A stretch of DNA of 64,000 nucleotides from Pseudodesulfovibrio sp. (lineage in GTDB: Bacteria; Desulfobacterota; Desulfovibrionia; Desulfovibrionales; Desulfovibrionaceae). A program made the position numbers and the translations under genes. Below the pieces are notes generated by a model. That model worked only from the letters and a program-made list of their open reading frames with translations, was not told the DNA's origin and searched no databases. The stretch is from contig JADGEX010000002.1 in the NCBI GenBank assembly GCA_016744135.1, forward strand, positions 930,001 through 994,000. Direction: 5' to 3'. Below, in pieces: positions 36,475 to 44,498 of the stretch. Each line of letters opens with the position of its first letter. Position 1 is the first letter of the stretch.

Positions 36475-36501
36475 GGGTTTATGACTTGTTGTCATAAACC
36501 C
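36475..36501 (-). terminator. tRNA-type terminator hairpin beside the middle attachment site
   Basis: GGGTTTATGAC / GTCATAAACCC with a 5-base loop, followed on the minus strand by a T-rich run. It differs in sequence from the hairpins at 18274 and 47687, so each island supplied its own terminator. Confidence 0.75.
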
Positions 36502-36561
36502 TTGATTTATCTGGTCGGGATGAGAGGATTTGAACCTCCGATCTCTGCGTCCCGAACGCAG
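36500..36561. repeat. Attachment site attL of island B (tRNA-Pro 3' half)
   Basis: This 62-bp stretch is identical to 47712-47773, covering the tRNA-Pro(CGG) 3' end through its anticodon stem plus 12 bases of flank. It lacks the 5' half of the tRNA. Together with the intact tRNA on the right and the integrase at 37337 it delimits an 11.2-kb integrated element. Confidence 0.92.
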
Positions 36562-36695
36562 AATGATCTATCTTTAACGAAATCTATCCTTGTTTAATTT
36601 ACTTTCATATCCTTTGTAATTGTTGGATAATTTTAGTTGAGTTTTGCAATTTGAGTTTAATTCAGTTTTTCATAAATTGCTTAAAATTGATCTAG

Positions 36696-36719
36696 GTGTT
36701 AGCAATAGGTTAGCAAAAA
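36696..36719. repeat. 24-bp direct repeat, left copy (inside island B)
   Basis: Identical over 24 bases to 47656-47679 (core TTAGCAATAGGTTAGCAAAA, itself a doubled TTAGCAA). One copy lies inside each end of island B, as integrase arm-type or recombination-directionality sites do. The role is inferred. Confidence 0.75.
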
Positions 36720-36740
36720 TGATGGCAAGGAGGTAGGTAA

Positions 36741-37328
36741 ATGAGTTTAAGCCTAAAATTTAATGAGGATGCAGCGAAGCAATTTTTCTTGGGGGAGAAT
36801 GGAAAGCATTTGTCTGCTGAAAAGATTTATTCCTATTCTAGAGAAGCTACAGTTCAACGGGGATATATTTATCGAAAGGACGTAAGCGAAGAGGACAAGA
36901 TTTCGTTTTGGAGTGCGTATGCGAAGTTTATGGATGAGGTTGTTCCAATCTATTCTGATCGAACTCCGAAGGACGATGAGCATTTAAGTATCATTGAGTC
37001 GTTTATCGAACTGGCTTCAACTCAGTATTCGTATGTTTTAGCTGATGGTGCTTTGCGGTTTGGCTCAGCTCAAAAATTAATTAACTTATCTCTCAAATTT
37101 TTTTGGGTAACGGATAAGATAAAGGAGCCTCCACATATTCCCGTTGATAGTTATATTGCCAACAATGTTGGTAAATATGACTACAAATGGACAAAAAGTA
37201 AGACTAAAAAGAAATATATGGAAGTCATTGAGCGTTGCCGCTGTGTGAGCCAAGCCTATGGCTTGTCTTTAGCTCAGTGGGAATTGTTGTATTGGAATAT
37301 GGCCGTGCTTTCAGCGGGAATTAAGTAG
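36741..37328 (+). CDS. Hypothetical protein at the left end of island B
   Basis: This 195-residue soluble protein, mostly helical and rich in aromatic and charged residues, is not recognised. GGAGGTAGGTAA precedes the ATG, so translation is likely. It lies between the attachment site and the integrase, 8 bp upstream of the latter, suggesting co-expression and a possible role in element maintenance. The AT-rich composition differs from the backbone. Confidence 0.65.
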   Translation: MSLSLKFNEDAAKQFFLGENGKHLSAEKIYSYSREATVQRGYIYRKDVSEEDKISFWSAYAKFMDEVVPIYSDRTPKDDEHLSIIESFIELASTQYSYVLADGALRFGSAQKLINLSLKFFWVTDKIKEPPHIPVDSYIANNVGKYDYKWTKSKTKKKYMEVIERCRCVSQAYGLSLAQWELLYWNMAVLSAGIK

Positions 37329-37336
37329 AGGTACTT

Positions 37337-38518
37337 ATGTCTAAGAAAAACACAGGTCAAAAACAGCTAGTCAACAAAAAGCGATGGCCGGGGGTTTATT
37401 ATTACGAAAGTCAGGCAAAACGGTATCGCGGCAAACCTGATGTTTGCTACCACATCGCCTACCGTCTAGATGGGAAGCTTAAATGGGAAAAGGTCGGGTG
37501 GACTTCCGAAAAATATACTCCTCAGATTGCCGCTGACCTTCGCTCTGATCGTCTTAAGAAAGCTCGGCATGGGGAGGAGGTCAAAACCCATAAAGAGCTT
37601 CGTGAGGAGAATCGTAAGGTTAACGTCCTTTTGAGTGAGATTGCCACGGAGTATTTTAAGATTCGTGGTGAAGTATCCAAGGGGGCGAAGATCGACAAGG
37701 GGCGATATGATAATCACGTTGCTTCTGTGCTTGGTTCCCGGCCTGTGAAGAAGCTTAACCCTTTGGACATGGAGCGAATCAAAAAGAAGATGGAAGGTAT
37801 GTCAGCCGCTTCTATCTGGGGTGGGTTGGAGATAACCCGTCGGATTATCAATTTTGGTGTCAAGAATGGTCTGTGTGAGCCTTTAGGGTTTATCATTCAG
37901 ATGCCCAAGCGAGATAATGAAGTAGTTGAATACCTCACTCCTGCCCAACTCAAACGCTTTTTTAAGGTACTCAAAGAATGGCCCGCGCAGGATGTGTGCA
38001 GAATGCTTGAATTGGCTATGTTTACAGGCATGCGGCGCGGTGAGATATTCAAGCTTGAAAATCGTGATGTAGATTTTCAGCAAGCCCTTATTACCTTGCG
38101 TTCTCCCAAAGGCGGGAAGACTGTATCAATCCCTATGAATGGAAAAGCGAAAGAGGTCCTTGCGACTCAGGTTCAATGGCGCAATGAGCATTTTCCAGAG
38201 TCTTCTTACATCTTCCCCGGAAAGGGCGGGGTGCTTCGTACTGGATGCACGGCAGTGAAGCGAATCAAGACAAAGGCGAAGCTCCCGAAGGAGTTCAGAA
38301 TATTCCATGGCCTCCGTCACCATTTCGCTGTGACCCTTGCCAATTCTGGTGAATTTTCTCTCGACATGATTGGTGAACTGCTGACTCATAAGGATGCTTC
38401 AATGACCAAGAGGTACGGTCAATTCTTGCCGGATACGAAGAAACAAGCCAGTGATCGGGCTGCCGAGTTGTTGATGGGTAAAAAGACTAAGAAGCGGCGT
38501 AAGGCTTCGGGAGAATAG
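37337..38518 (+). CDS. int: Tyrosine integrase of island B
   Basis: The 393-residue recombinase has an N-terminal arm/core-binding part and a C-terminal catalytic domain. Catalytic residues are seen in FTGMRRGEIFKLENRD (Arg), FHGLRHHFAVTLANSG (His-x-x-Arg), LLTHKDASMTKRYGQFL (His and nucleophile Tyr). Phage-type integrases of this length insert elements into tRNA 3' ends, which fits the tRNA-Pro attachment repeats at 36500 and 47712. It is followed after 3 bp by the next gene. Confidence 0.93.
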   Translation: MSKKNTGQKQLVNKKRWPGVYYYESQAKRYRGKPDVCYHIAYRLDGKLKWEKVGWTSEKYTPQIAADLRSDRLKKARHGEEVKTHKELREENRKVNVLLSEIATEYFKIRGEVSKGAKIDKGRYDNHVASVLGSRPVKKLNPLDMERIKKKMEGMSAASIWGGLEITRRIINFGVKNGLCEPLGFIIQMPKRDNEVVEYLTPAQLKRFFKVLKEWPAQDVCRMLELAMFTGMRRGEIFKLENRDVDFQQALITLRSPKGGKTVSIPMNGKAKEVLATQVQWRNEHFPESSYIFPGKGGVLRTGCTAVKRIKTKAKLPKEFRIFHGLRHHFAVTLANSGEFSLDMIGELLTHKDASMTKRYGQFLPDTKKQASDRAAELLMGKKTKKRRKASGE

Positions 38519-38521
38519 ACC

Positions 38522-39442
38522 GTGAATCAATCGCAGCAACCTATGTCTAAAGATGTTGAGGCTAGAGATTTTGTCGAGTTTTACCGTTTTTGGGCTTGGG
38601 AATATACGAAGCGGAATCCCGAATTCAGAAAGATGATCGCAATTATTAAGGGAGCTGAATCCTATTTCAAGGGGCTTGGTCTTTCCGGTTTCACAATGGA
38701 CGCCCATGTTTTGACTGATACTGATGCTATTCAAGTTTTTCGGTCACGTGTTGGCAGAGACTTTACAGAGTCTGAGCGAGAGCTCTTCAAAGAAGCTTTT
38801 CTTGAAAGGAAGAAGGCGAGATATAAGTTTGGATTCGATAGAAAAGGACCATTGCCACATACAAATTATTTATCCGAACAGGTTCTGGAATTGCTTCAAA
38901 ATGGGGATAAGTTAATTCGTCCGACACAGGCTAGGGAGCGATCTGAGGGAAGTCGGTTAGTCCAGCAACGCGAAATTCAGCATGGATTTAAAGTTTTATA
39001 TGACAGGGGATTTCCTGTCTTTGGATATGATGTTTTAGTTGCAATTGATTTTGATAGGCCAATTGAAGAAATTAAATTTCAAATGGAAAATATCAAGGAA
39101 GAGTTTGAATTGTATAGGAAAATTGAAAATGCCGAAAAGGATATTCAATTAAATATTAAAACTGAAGAAATTGAAAAAATAGGAATTCAGAAAAATCCGA
39201 ATATTAAATTTAATACCGGAACGGATAATTCGAGGGCAATTGGAATTTGGCTTTGTGATTATATCCAAAATGCAGATAATCCCAAAAAGCGTGGCATTAT
39301 TTCTGAGGCCATTCGAGCGTTAAGAGAGCGTTTTGATCTCGGTAGTCTTGGATATGGAGAATCTGAATCAAGAGTCTTTCGAAATATACACGCCAAGACT
39401 CAAAGATGTATCGACGCTGCCGAGGTGCTATCGTTGAATTAG
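38522..39442 (+). CDS. Hypothetical protein downstream of the integrase
   Basis: This 306-residue protein is not recognised with confidence. Its start (FVEFYRFWAWEYTKRNPEFRKMI) recalls a short N-terminal module seen in regulators of integrative elements. The middle is a charged helical region (ENIKEEFELYRKIENAEKDIQLNIKTEE), and the C-terminal part could bind DNA (RGIISEAIRALRERFDLGSLGYGESE). It is coupled to the integrase (3 bp). Confidence 0.6.
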   Translation: MNQSQQPMSKDVEARDFVEFYRFWAWEYTKRNPEFRKMIAIIKGAESYFKGLGLSGFTMDAHVLTDTDAIQVFRSRVGRDFTESERELFKEAFLERKKARYKFGFDRKGPLPHTNYLSEQVLELLQNGDKLIRPTQARERSEGSRLVQQREIQHGFKVLYDRGFPVFGYDVLVAIDFDRPIEEIKFQMENIKEEFELYRKIENAEKDIQLNIKTEEIEKIGIQKNPNIKFNTGTDNSRAIGIWLCDYIQNADNPKKRGIISEAIRALRERFDLGSLGYGESESRVFRNIHAKTQRCIDAAEVLSLN

Positions 39443-39448
39443 TGCTTT

Positions 39449-39478
39449 CGGATGCTAGAATTTACTATTTAGCATCCG
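39449..39478. other. Hairpin between two island genes
   Basis: CGGATGCTA and TAGCATCCG form a perfect 9-bp stem with a 12-base loop, 7 bp after the stop of the 38522 gene. It may end that transcript or be an operator for the HTH gene at 39577; there is no clear T run. Confidence 0.5.
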
Positions 39479-39576
39479 ATGCAATATGTGAAAAAATAGC
39501 ACCGTATAAATCTGTTTTATTCGACTTTAATTCCTTTGTTCAGAGCTTAACAAATTTGAACAAAGGAATTTCTATT

Positions 39577-39780
39577 ATGAAGCCAAACAGAGTCAACACC
39601 ACCGATGCAGCAATGATATTGGGTTTGAGCGCCGGAACTCTCGAAGTCTGGCGGTGCCATGGCCGAGGCCCACGATATAAGAAGATAGGTAGAAGGGTTT
39701 TCTATGATGTGATCGACCTTGAAGAATTTGCCAACGCCTACACCGTCGAGACTGTAGACTCGATGGAAATGAAGTCCTGA
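39577..39780 (+). CDS. Small helix-turn-helix protein (AlpA/excisionase-like)
   Basis: The 67-residue protein is a single winged/MerR-like HTH: VNTTDAAMILGLSAGTLEVWR, GRGPRYKKIGRRVFYDVIDLEEFA. This pattern is typical of HTH_17 excisionase/AlpA proteins that control excision of P4-like elements. Start ATG 39577 is preceded by AAAGGA. It lies 8 bp before the replication-type gene. Confidence 0.82.
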   Translation: MKPNRVNTTDAAMILGLSAGTLEVWRCHGRGPRYKKIGRRVFYDVIDLEEFANAYTVETVDSMEMKS

Positions 39781-39788
39781 GCTTCGTA

Positions 39789-40619
39789 ATGTCTTCTAAG
39801 GATGTAGGACAACGGTTCAGCCCGTACAGAAGCTTTGAGAGGGTTTCAGTGATTCCCAATAGCTTAATGGGGTATCCGGGCCTTTCGCCAAGTGCCAAGC
39901 TGTTGTGGGCAAGGCTAGCCCAGTATGCTGGAAAGGATGGAAGAGCATATCCTTCAATAGAAACACTGGCAGCTGAAATTGGATTGAAAAAAAGGCAGAC
40001 TCAAAACCTACTAGCGGAGCTGAAAAAGAAAAAGTTCATCGAGGCCTGTCGAGGTTCAGGGGCAAATTCCTACTATTTTTTGCTCCATCCATGCCTTGTC
40101 GATGGCATTAAGCAAGATATTGCATCTGATGACGCAAAAAAATGCCTCCCAAGGGTGCAGCATGTTGCACCCAAAGAGACAAAGAAAGAGAACCAGAGAA
40201 AAGAAAAGACTACGTCGAAGTCAGGTCGTCGTCCTTCTTTTTCTGATTTATCTAAAAAGCAGCAAAGATACATTGAATTAAAGACAGCCTATGAATTGGA
40301 AAAAGGAAATATCCACACTTCCCCATCAGCCTTTCGAGCAGGGCTAGTGAAAAAAGCCAGAAAGGGAGAGCTAGATATATCAGGCCTAGAAGCTCTTGAA
40401 GCTTGGGAGAGGGGAGAGCCGTCTGTTCCCAGGGGGGTACTAGATTCTGCCGCTCTTGATAGAATTAAAGATTATCAAAGGCATGATGGGCGAGGTCCCA
40501 AAGAACTATGTGGGCTTATCCAGAAGCAGGAAAAAGATGGTCGAGATGATATGTTTTGGGGACTACCGCTTAAAGAGGTGTCTATGGGGATGCGGATTTT
40601 GTTTCCAGAGCAGTGGTAA
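39789..40619 (+). CDS. Helix-turn-helix replication-type protein of island B
   Basis: The 276-residue protein has an N-terminal winged HTH of the HTH_36/RepA-like class: LSPSAKLLWARLAQYAGKDGRAYPSIETLAAEIGLKKRQTQNLL. A basic linker and a C-terminal region of unknown function follow. Proteins of this layout are common in satellites and integrative elements, where they act as replication or regulatory factors. Its 3' end overlaps the convergent helicase gene by 38 bp. Confidence 0.65.
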   Translation: MSSKDVGQRFSPYRSFERVSVIPNSLMGYPGLSPSAKLLWARLAQYAGKDGRAYPSIETLAAEIGLKKRQTQNLLAELKKKKFIEACRGSGANSYYFLLHPCLVDGIKQDIASDDAKKCLPRVQHVAPKETKKENQRKEKTTSKSGRRPSFSDLSKKQQRYIELKTAYELEKGNIHTSPSAFRAGLVKKARKGELDISGLEALEAWERGEPSVPRGVLDSAALDRIKDYQRHDGRGPKELCGLIQKQEKDGRDDMFWGLPLKEVSMGMRILFPEQW

Positions 40620-42420
40620 TGCTTGCTTCGATCTCTCGAACAAAACGGGAGGGACCAAATATTCTATCATTTCCCCATCGATCTTTGTATTGTCCAGAAT
40701 ATACCAAATGAACTTCTTTTTTGGCGCGGGTTAGACCTACATAAAAAAGGCGTCGTTTTTCGCGAAGTGTACCTTCGCCATCCGATGTCCATGGAATCCT
40801 CCCCTCTTCAAGCCCAAGCATTATCACTGCTTCGAACTCGAGTCCTTTAGCCGAATGCAGCGTGGTTAAGTTTAAGTGATTTGGGGAACGCCCTTGGCCT
40901 CCAAATGAGGCAACTGTGAGTTTAGACAAGGGTTTTCCTGAAGAGGTTATGTTGAATAAGTGTTGGACTTTTTCTTTGTCGTCACTGAGGCGAGGTTCCT
41001 TTTTCAGTGTTTTTTCAAGGAATGTCGACATGATCTGTTCAAGCCATGTATTTAGGAGAGTCTCGGCGTTTTTATTTTCATATAGGAATTGCACTAGCGC
41101 AGACCTTGCTGCTCTAATTTCTGAATCGGATGACAGTGATTCATTAAATCTTAGCCATTGGTTGATAATGCTGGATAAAGCTGGGTCCCCTTTTTGCCAT
41201 CCACCCGCACACCAAGCTGCACATTCTTCAAGCCAATAAGTGATGGGAGAGGGTTGATACGGGCTATTACCATCAACTCTGATGTAGTCCCACCCTTGTT
41301 TCGAAACCGATTCTGAAACGATATCTCCATCGTACTTATCAAGGTAAAAAACACCAATGTCACCAATGGTTATCTTGGGATTTCGTTTTAGAATATCGGG
41401 AATAACTGTGCTACATATTTCATTAGATTGGTGACTCAATGAATTAGGGTAATGATGGAAAAACAGCTCACCTTGTTCTCCCGAATGCGACTTGCATCCT
41501 CTAGTTGTCCCTAAAGCTATTTCTGAAGCTTGGATAATAGAATTTCCGCATCTGTAATTCAGCTTTAACTGCACTGTCTCAAAGCGTGGAAATGTAGATA
41601 ATTCTCTTATTAGTTCAGGTTTGGCTCCCGAAAACCCGTAAATAGACTGATCAGGATCTCCGACAGCAACGATTCTTATGCCTGCATGTTTACAAAGGAT
41701 CTTTACTATTTCATGCAATGCAACGCCCAAATCTTGGTATTCATCGATAAATAGAACAGGGAATTGAGCTGCTAACGCTTTTTGAATCCATTTATGGTTT
41801 TTGACTATTTGAAGGCTAGTTAACACTATCCAATCAAAGTCTACAAATCCATGAGACAGTAGGAGGCCTTCATATTCTTCTATAATAGTTGCAGCTTCCT
41901 CATCTCTTTCTCTCCAATCTTCGGATTCTCTATCAATGTAAATCCTACGATGATAGTCTATTTGAGAAGTCCAATAGGAATTAACGCCGCAATTATCGAA
42001 TGCTTGTTGCTTAAGAATGTTTATCTCTGTGGATGAGCCGATCTTAAAAGGCGATGGAATTGGCACGCCTGTGTAACGTCCAAAAGGCAATATAATATGC
42101 TGAAGGCAGAATGAATGTACTGTGCCAATAGTAATCCGTTTTCCACTACGTATCCCTAAGCGCATCAATTGCCGCTTTAGATCGCGAACGCATTGCTTGC
42201 TATATGTAATGCATGCAGTGCGCCGTGGAGGTGGGACGTCCTCTTTCAGGGTCTTGGCCACTTTGTGTGTGAGAGTATAAGTCTTTCCACTTCCTGGCCC
42301 AGCAAGGACAACACAATTGTCTTTAGATGCGTATGCGATTGTCTGCTCAGTATTTCCGCAGAACTGTATACTGTTACAAGCGCTACTCAAATCAGCCTTA
42401 CATGAGTTTGTCTGCGACAT
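40582..42420 (-). CDS. gajB-like: UvrD/Rep-family helicase of a Gabija-like system
   Basis: This 612-residue superfamily 1A helicase has Walker A GPGSGKT (41-47), motif Ia CITYSKQCVRDLKRQ, DEYQD (226-230), GDPDQSIYGFSGA (254-266), TLHSAKGLEFEAVIML and FYVGLTRAKKEV. Start ATG 42420 (SQTNSCKAD) was preferred because it overlaps the nuclease stop by 23 bp; the longer frame lies inside that gene. In Gabija, GajB senses DNA termini or single strands and cooperates with the GajA nuclease. It is longer than the approximately 500 residues of characterised GajB. Confidence 0.82.
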   Translation of the reverse strand: MSQTNSCKADLSSACNSIQFCGNTEQTIAYASKDNCVVLAGPGSGKTYTLTHKVAKTLKEDVPPPRRTACITYSKQCVRDLKRQLMRLGIRSGKRITIGTVHSFCLQHIILPFGRYTGVPIPSPFKIGSSTEINILKQQAFDNCGVNSYWTSQIDYHRRIYIDRESEDWRERDEEAATIIEEYEGLLLSHGFVDFDWIVLTSLQIVKNHKWIQKALAAQFPVLFIDEYQDLGVALHEIVKILCKHAGIRIVAVGDPDQSIYGFSGAKPELIRELSTFPRFETVQLKLNYRCGNSIIQASEIALGTTRGCKSHSGEQGELFFHHYPNSLSHQSNEICSTVIPDILKRNPKITIGDIGVFYLDKYDGDIVSESVSKQGWDYIRVDGNSPYQPSPITYWLEECAAWCAGGWQKGDPALSSIINQWLRFNESLSSDSEIRAARSALVQFLYENKNAETLLNTWLEQIMSTFLEKTLKKEPRLSDDKEKVQHLFNITSSGKPLSKLTVASFGGQGRSPNHLNLTTLHSAKGLEFEAVIMLGLEEGRIPWTSDGEGTLREKRRLFYVGLTRAKKEVHLVYSGQYKDRWGNDRIFGPSRFVREIEASITTALETKSASP

Positions 42421-44263
42421 GTTTAATCCCATTAATAATGTATGTTGGGCATGATTTATTGGCGGTTTCATAAATTGCGCACGAAAGTCTCTGCGCAAAA
42501 CGCCCTTTGCCAACTTTGTCTATGTCTCGGAGTAACTGTTCTACGTCCAATGTGGCAGGGGTTTTGGCCCATTGGTCCATTCTTTTCTCGTATATACTAT
42601 CCGGGCAGAGGCCTTTGATTGTGGCTAAAAATTCGAAATGTAGTCCAGATTTGAATAGTTCGACTTCAAATGTGTGGGTGTTTACATAGAAGCCGCGTGA
42701 TGGGGCATCGGTAAAAAGAGGTTTGATGTCGTGATCAAAGGTTTTGCCTGCTGGTAGTATTGCTTTAGTCATTGAAATAAGTCTGGAAATGCTTAACGCT
42801 TCGATAATTTTCTTTTTCTTGGTTAGTACTTGTTCACCAGCTTTGTTAAGTCTAGGCGTGCCATCATAGTAAAAAGATCTTGGGTCATAATCAGTCAGAG
42901 CGGTGTATGGGATGTTGAGACCATTTGGGCCGATAAGTTTAAGGTAGGAATCAAAATAAGTGCCCGAAATTGAGCAAACGGAAATGCCAAGCTCGTCAAG
43001 ATCATATCCTTGCAGCTTGGCTAAAATCGGTATCAGGAATTTCTCCGCATCACCTTCGACGAGGATGACGCCGCGAGCAAAAAGTAATTCGCCCCTGTTT
43101 ACATCGAGATAGCGTTCTAAATCTGCGAGTTCGTCTTGTTTGAGGGCTAAATCTGACGTGGATGTAGCCTTCGTTGCTTTTGTTGTTTCATCATGACGGA
43201 GACAAACAAAATTTCTCAGAGGAGTAACACTTGCGATATGGGGTGAGTGGGTCGATATTATTACCGTTGACGATTGGGGGAGATCCTCATCTTGTTCGAT
43301 TTCCTCTCGAGTGCTGAGGTAGTTTCGAAATATAAGTCGCTGTAAGTTTGGATGTAAATGCGCTTCAGGTTCTTCGATTGCAAGAAAAGTGTGATCTCTT
43401 TCTCCTTCTTCTACGAGGTGTCGGTATTCTATTGACTTCAACGTGAAATAAAGAATGTTGGCAGTGCCAAGGCTGGCGTCTGAAATCCCCCGCACACCTC
43501 CATCAATAAATAGTCGAAGAGTTCGGATGAGGCGGTCAGGGTCAGACGGCATGAATCTGAGCAGCATTTTAAGAGATTGTGCAGAGCCAACCATCTCAAT
43601 CAGTTTGTCTGAAATTGAAGTTGCTACTTCTTCAACTTCACTAATTTGAGCGATTTTCTTGGTCGTTACATCAATTTCTGCAGCGAGTTTGTTCAGATTG
43701 TCTCGGTCTATCTTCGTTGACGCTGTGTCTAGCAGCGGTCTTAGAGGAGATCGGGTCCATCTTGCCAAATCGCCCTCGCAGTCTCGCAATGCTGGAATTA
43801 AATCCAAGGGAAGTCTTTTACGGACATCATACCCAATTCTATTTTCTGTGCGATCTCCTCCATAAACAAAGAACTCGTAGTCAGATTCTTTTTGAGGGGC
43901 TTCTTCTAAGTCGTCTTTGGGTTTGAACACATACGTTAGCCTGGAGACCATCGGTACAGGCTGCACTAAGTGTTCAGCAAGTAGTGCCAAGTGATCAACG
44001 TTGTCCTCAAAGTCGGAGAAATCAATTGATATTATGATGCAAGTACTTGGGGATAATGGGCGAGGAAGTCCATCCCAGAAATCTTCCATTTTAAGTTGTC
44101 GTGCTGAATCGGGAAGTGTGGGGTCTAATACCAAGCGAAGAGCATGGATGAGGTTGGATTTTCCAACCTTGTTCTCCCCCATGATGACAAGGTGTTGCCC
44201 AACAGCAATGTCGACGTTTTGATAGTTCCTGAAGTTATTTATTCGAATACGGCTTATTCGCAT
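42398..44263 (-). CDS. gajA-like: OLD-family ATPase/TOPRIM nuclease of a Gabija-like system
   Basis: The 621-residue protein has an ABC-type ATPase domain with Walker A GENKVGKS (29-36), a signature-like SLGTANIL near 264, and Walker B TFLAIEEPEAHLHP (about 292-305) with an H-loop ISTHSPHIA. A C-terminal TOPRIM domain follows (LVEGDAEKF at 401-409, TDYD at 457-460). An OLD nuclease encoded directly before a UvrD-like helicase is the class 2 OLD arrangement that defines Gabija phage defence. Key residues look intact. Confidence 0.85.
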   Translation of the reverse strand: MRISRIRINNFRNYQNVDIAVGQHLVIMGENKVGKSNLIHALRLVLDPTLPDSARQLKMEDFWDGLPRPLSPSTCIIISIDFSDFEDNVDHLALLAEHLVQPVPMVSRLTYVFKPKDDLEEAPQKESDYEFFVYGGDRTENRIGYDVRKRLPLDLIPALRDCEGDLARWTRSPLRPLLDTASTKIDRDNLNKLAAEIDVTTKKIAQISEVEEVATSISDKLIEMVGSAQSLKMLLRFMPSDPDRLIRTLRLFIDGGVRGISDASLGTANILYFTLKSIEYRHLVEEGERDHTFLAIEEPEAHLHPNLQRLIFRNYLSTREEIEQDEDLPQSSTVIISTHSPHIASVTPLRNFVCLRHDETTKATKATSTSDLALKQDELADLERYLDVNRGELLFARGVILVEGDAEKFLIPILAKLQGYDLDELGISVCSISGTYFDSYLKLIGPNGLNIPYTALTDYDPRSFYYDGTPRLNKAGEQVLTKKKKIIEALSISRLISMTKAILPAGKTFDHDIKPLFTDAPSRGFYVNTHTFEVELFKSGLHFEFLATIKGLCPDSIYEKRMDQWAKTPATLDVEQLLRDIDKVGKGRFAQRLSCAIYETANKSCPTYIINGIKHVADKLM

Positions 44264-44462
44264 GCTGTCCTTTGCGTAGTGCGGAATCTGGTGACCAGCT
44301 AGTATAATTTGACTAATTGAAATAACGCAGAGAAGAATATCTAATATGCGTAAATGTGCAAGGGGTAAGAATATACAGTGATATGATTAACAGCATATAA
44401 AAAGGGTGCCGCCGTATGTGTTTGCAGTGTGTGCTTGGTAGATTTTCTGAATATGATAAATA

Positions 44463-44498
44463 AAAAGGCCGGATGTGTTTTCATCCGACCTTTTTTTA
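44463..44498. terminator. Bidirectional-looking terminator between viperin and Gabija-like operons
   Basis: AAAAAGGCCGGATG and CATCCGACCTTTTT flank a TGTTTT loop. It overlaps the stop of the 640-residue protein gene and separates the viperin operon from the downstream Gabija-like pair on the same strand. Confidence 0.85.

Noticed and set aside
36500-36561. Second functional tRNA-Pro gene
   Set aside because: The 5' half is absent after the anticodon stem, so no cloverleaf can form.
42421-42513. Longer start for the UvrD-like helicase
   Set aside because: The extra residues are encoded within the upstream nuclease gene and do not resemble helicase sequence; ATG 42420 starts just before the helicase core.
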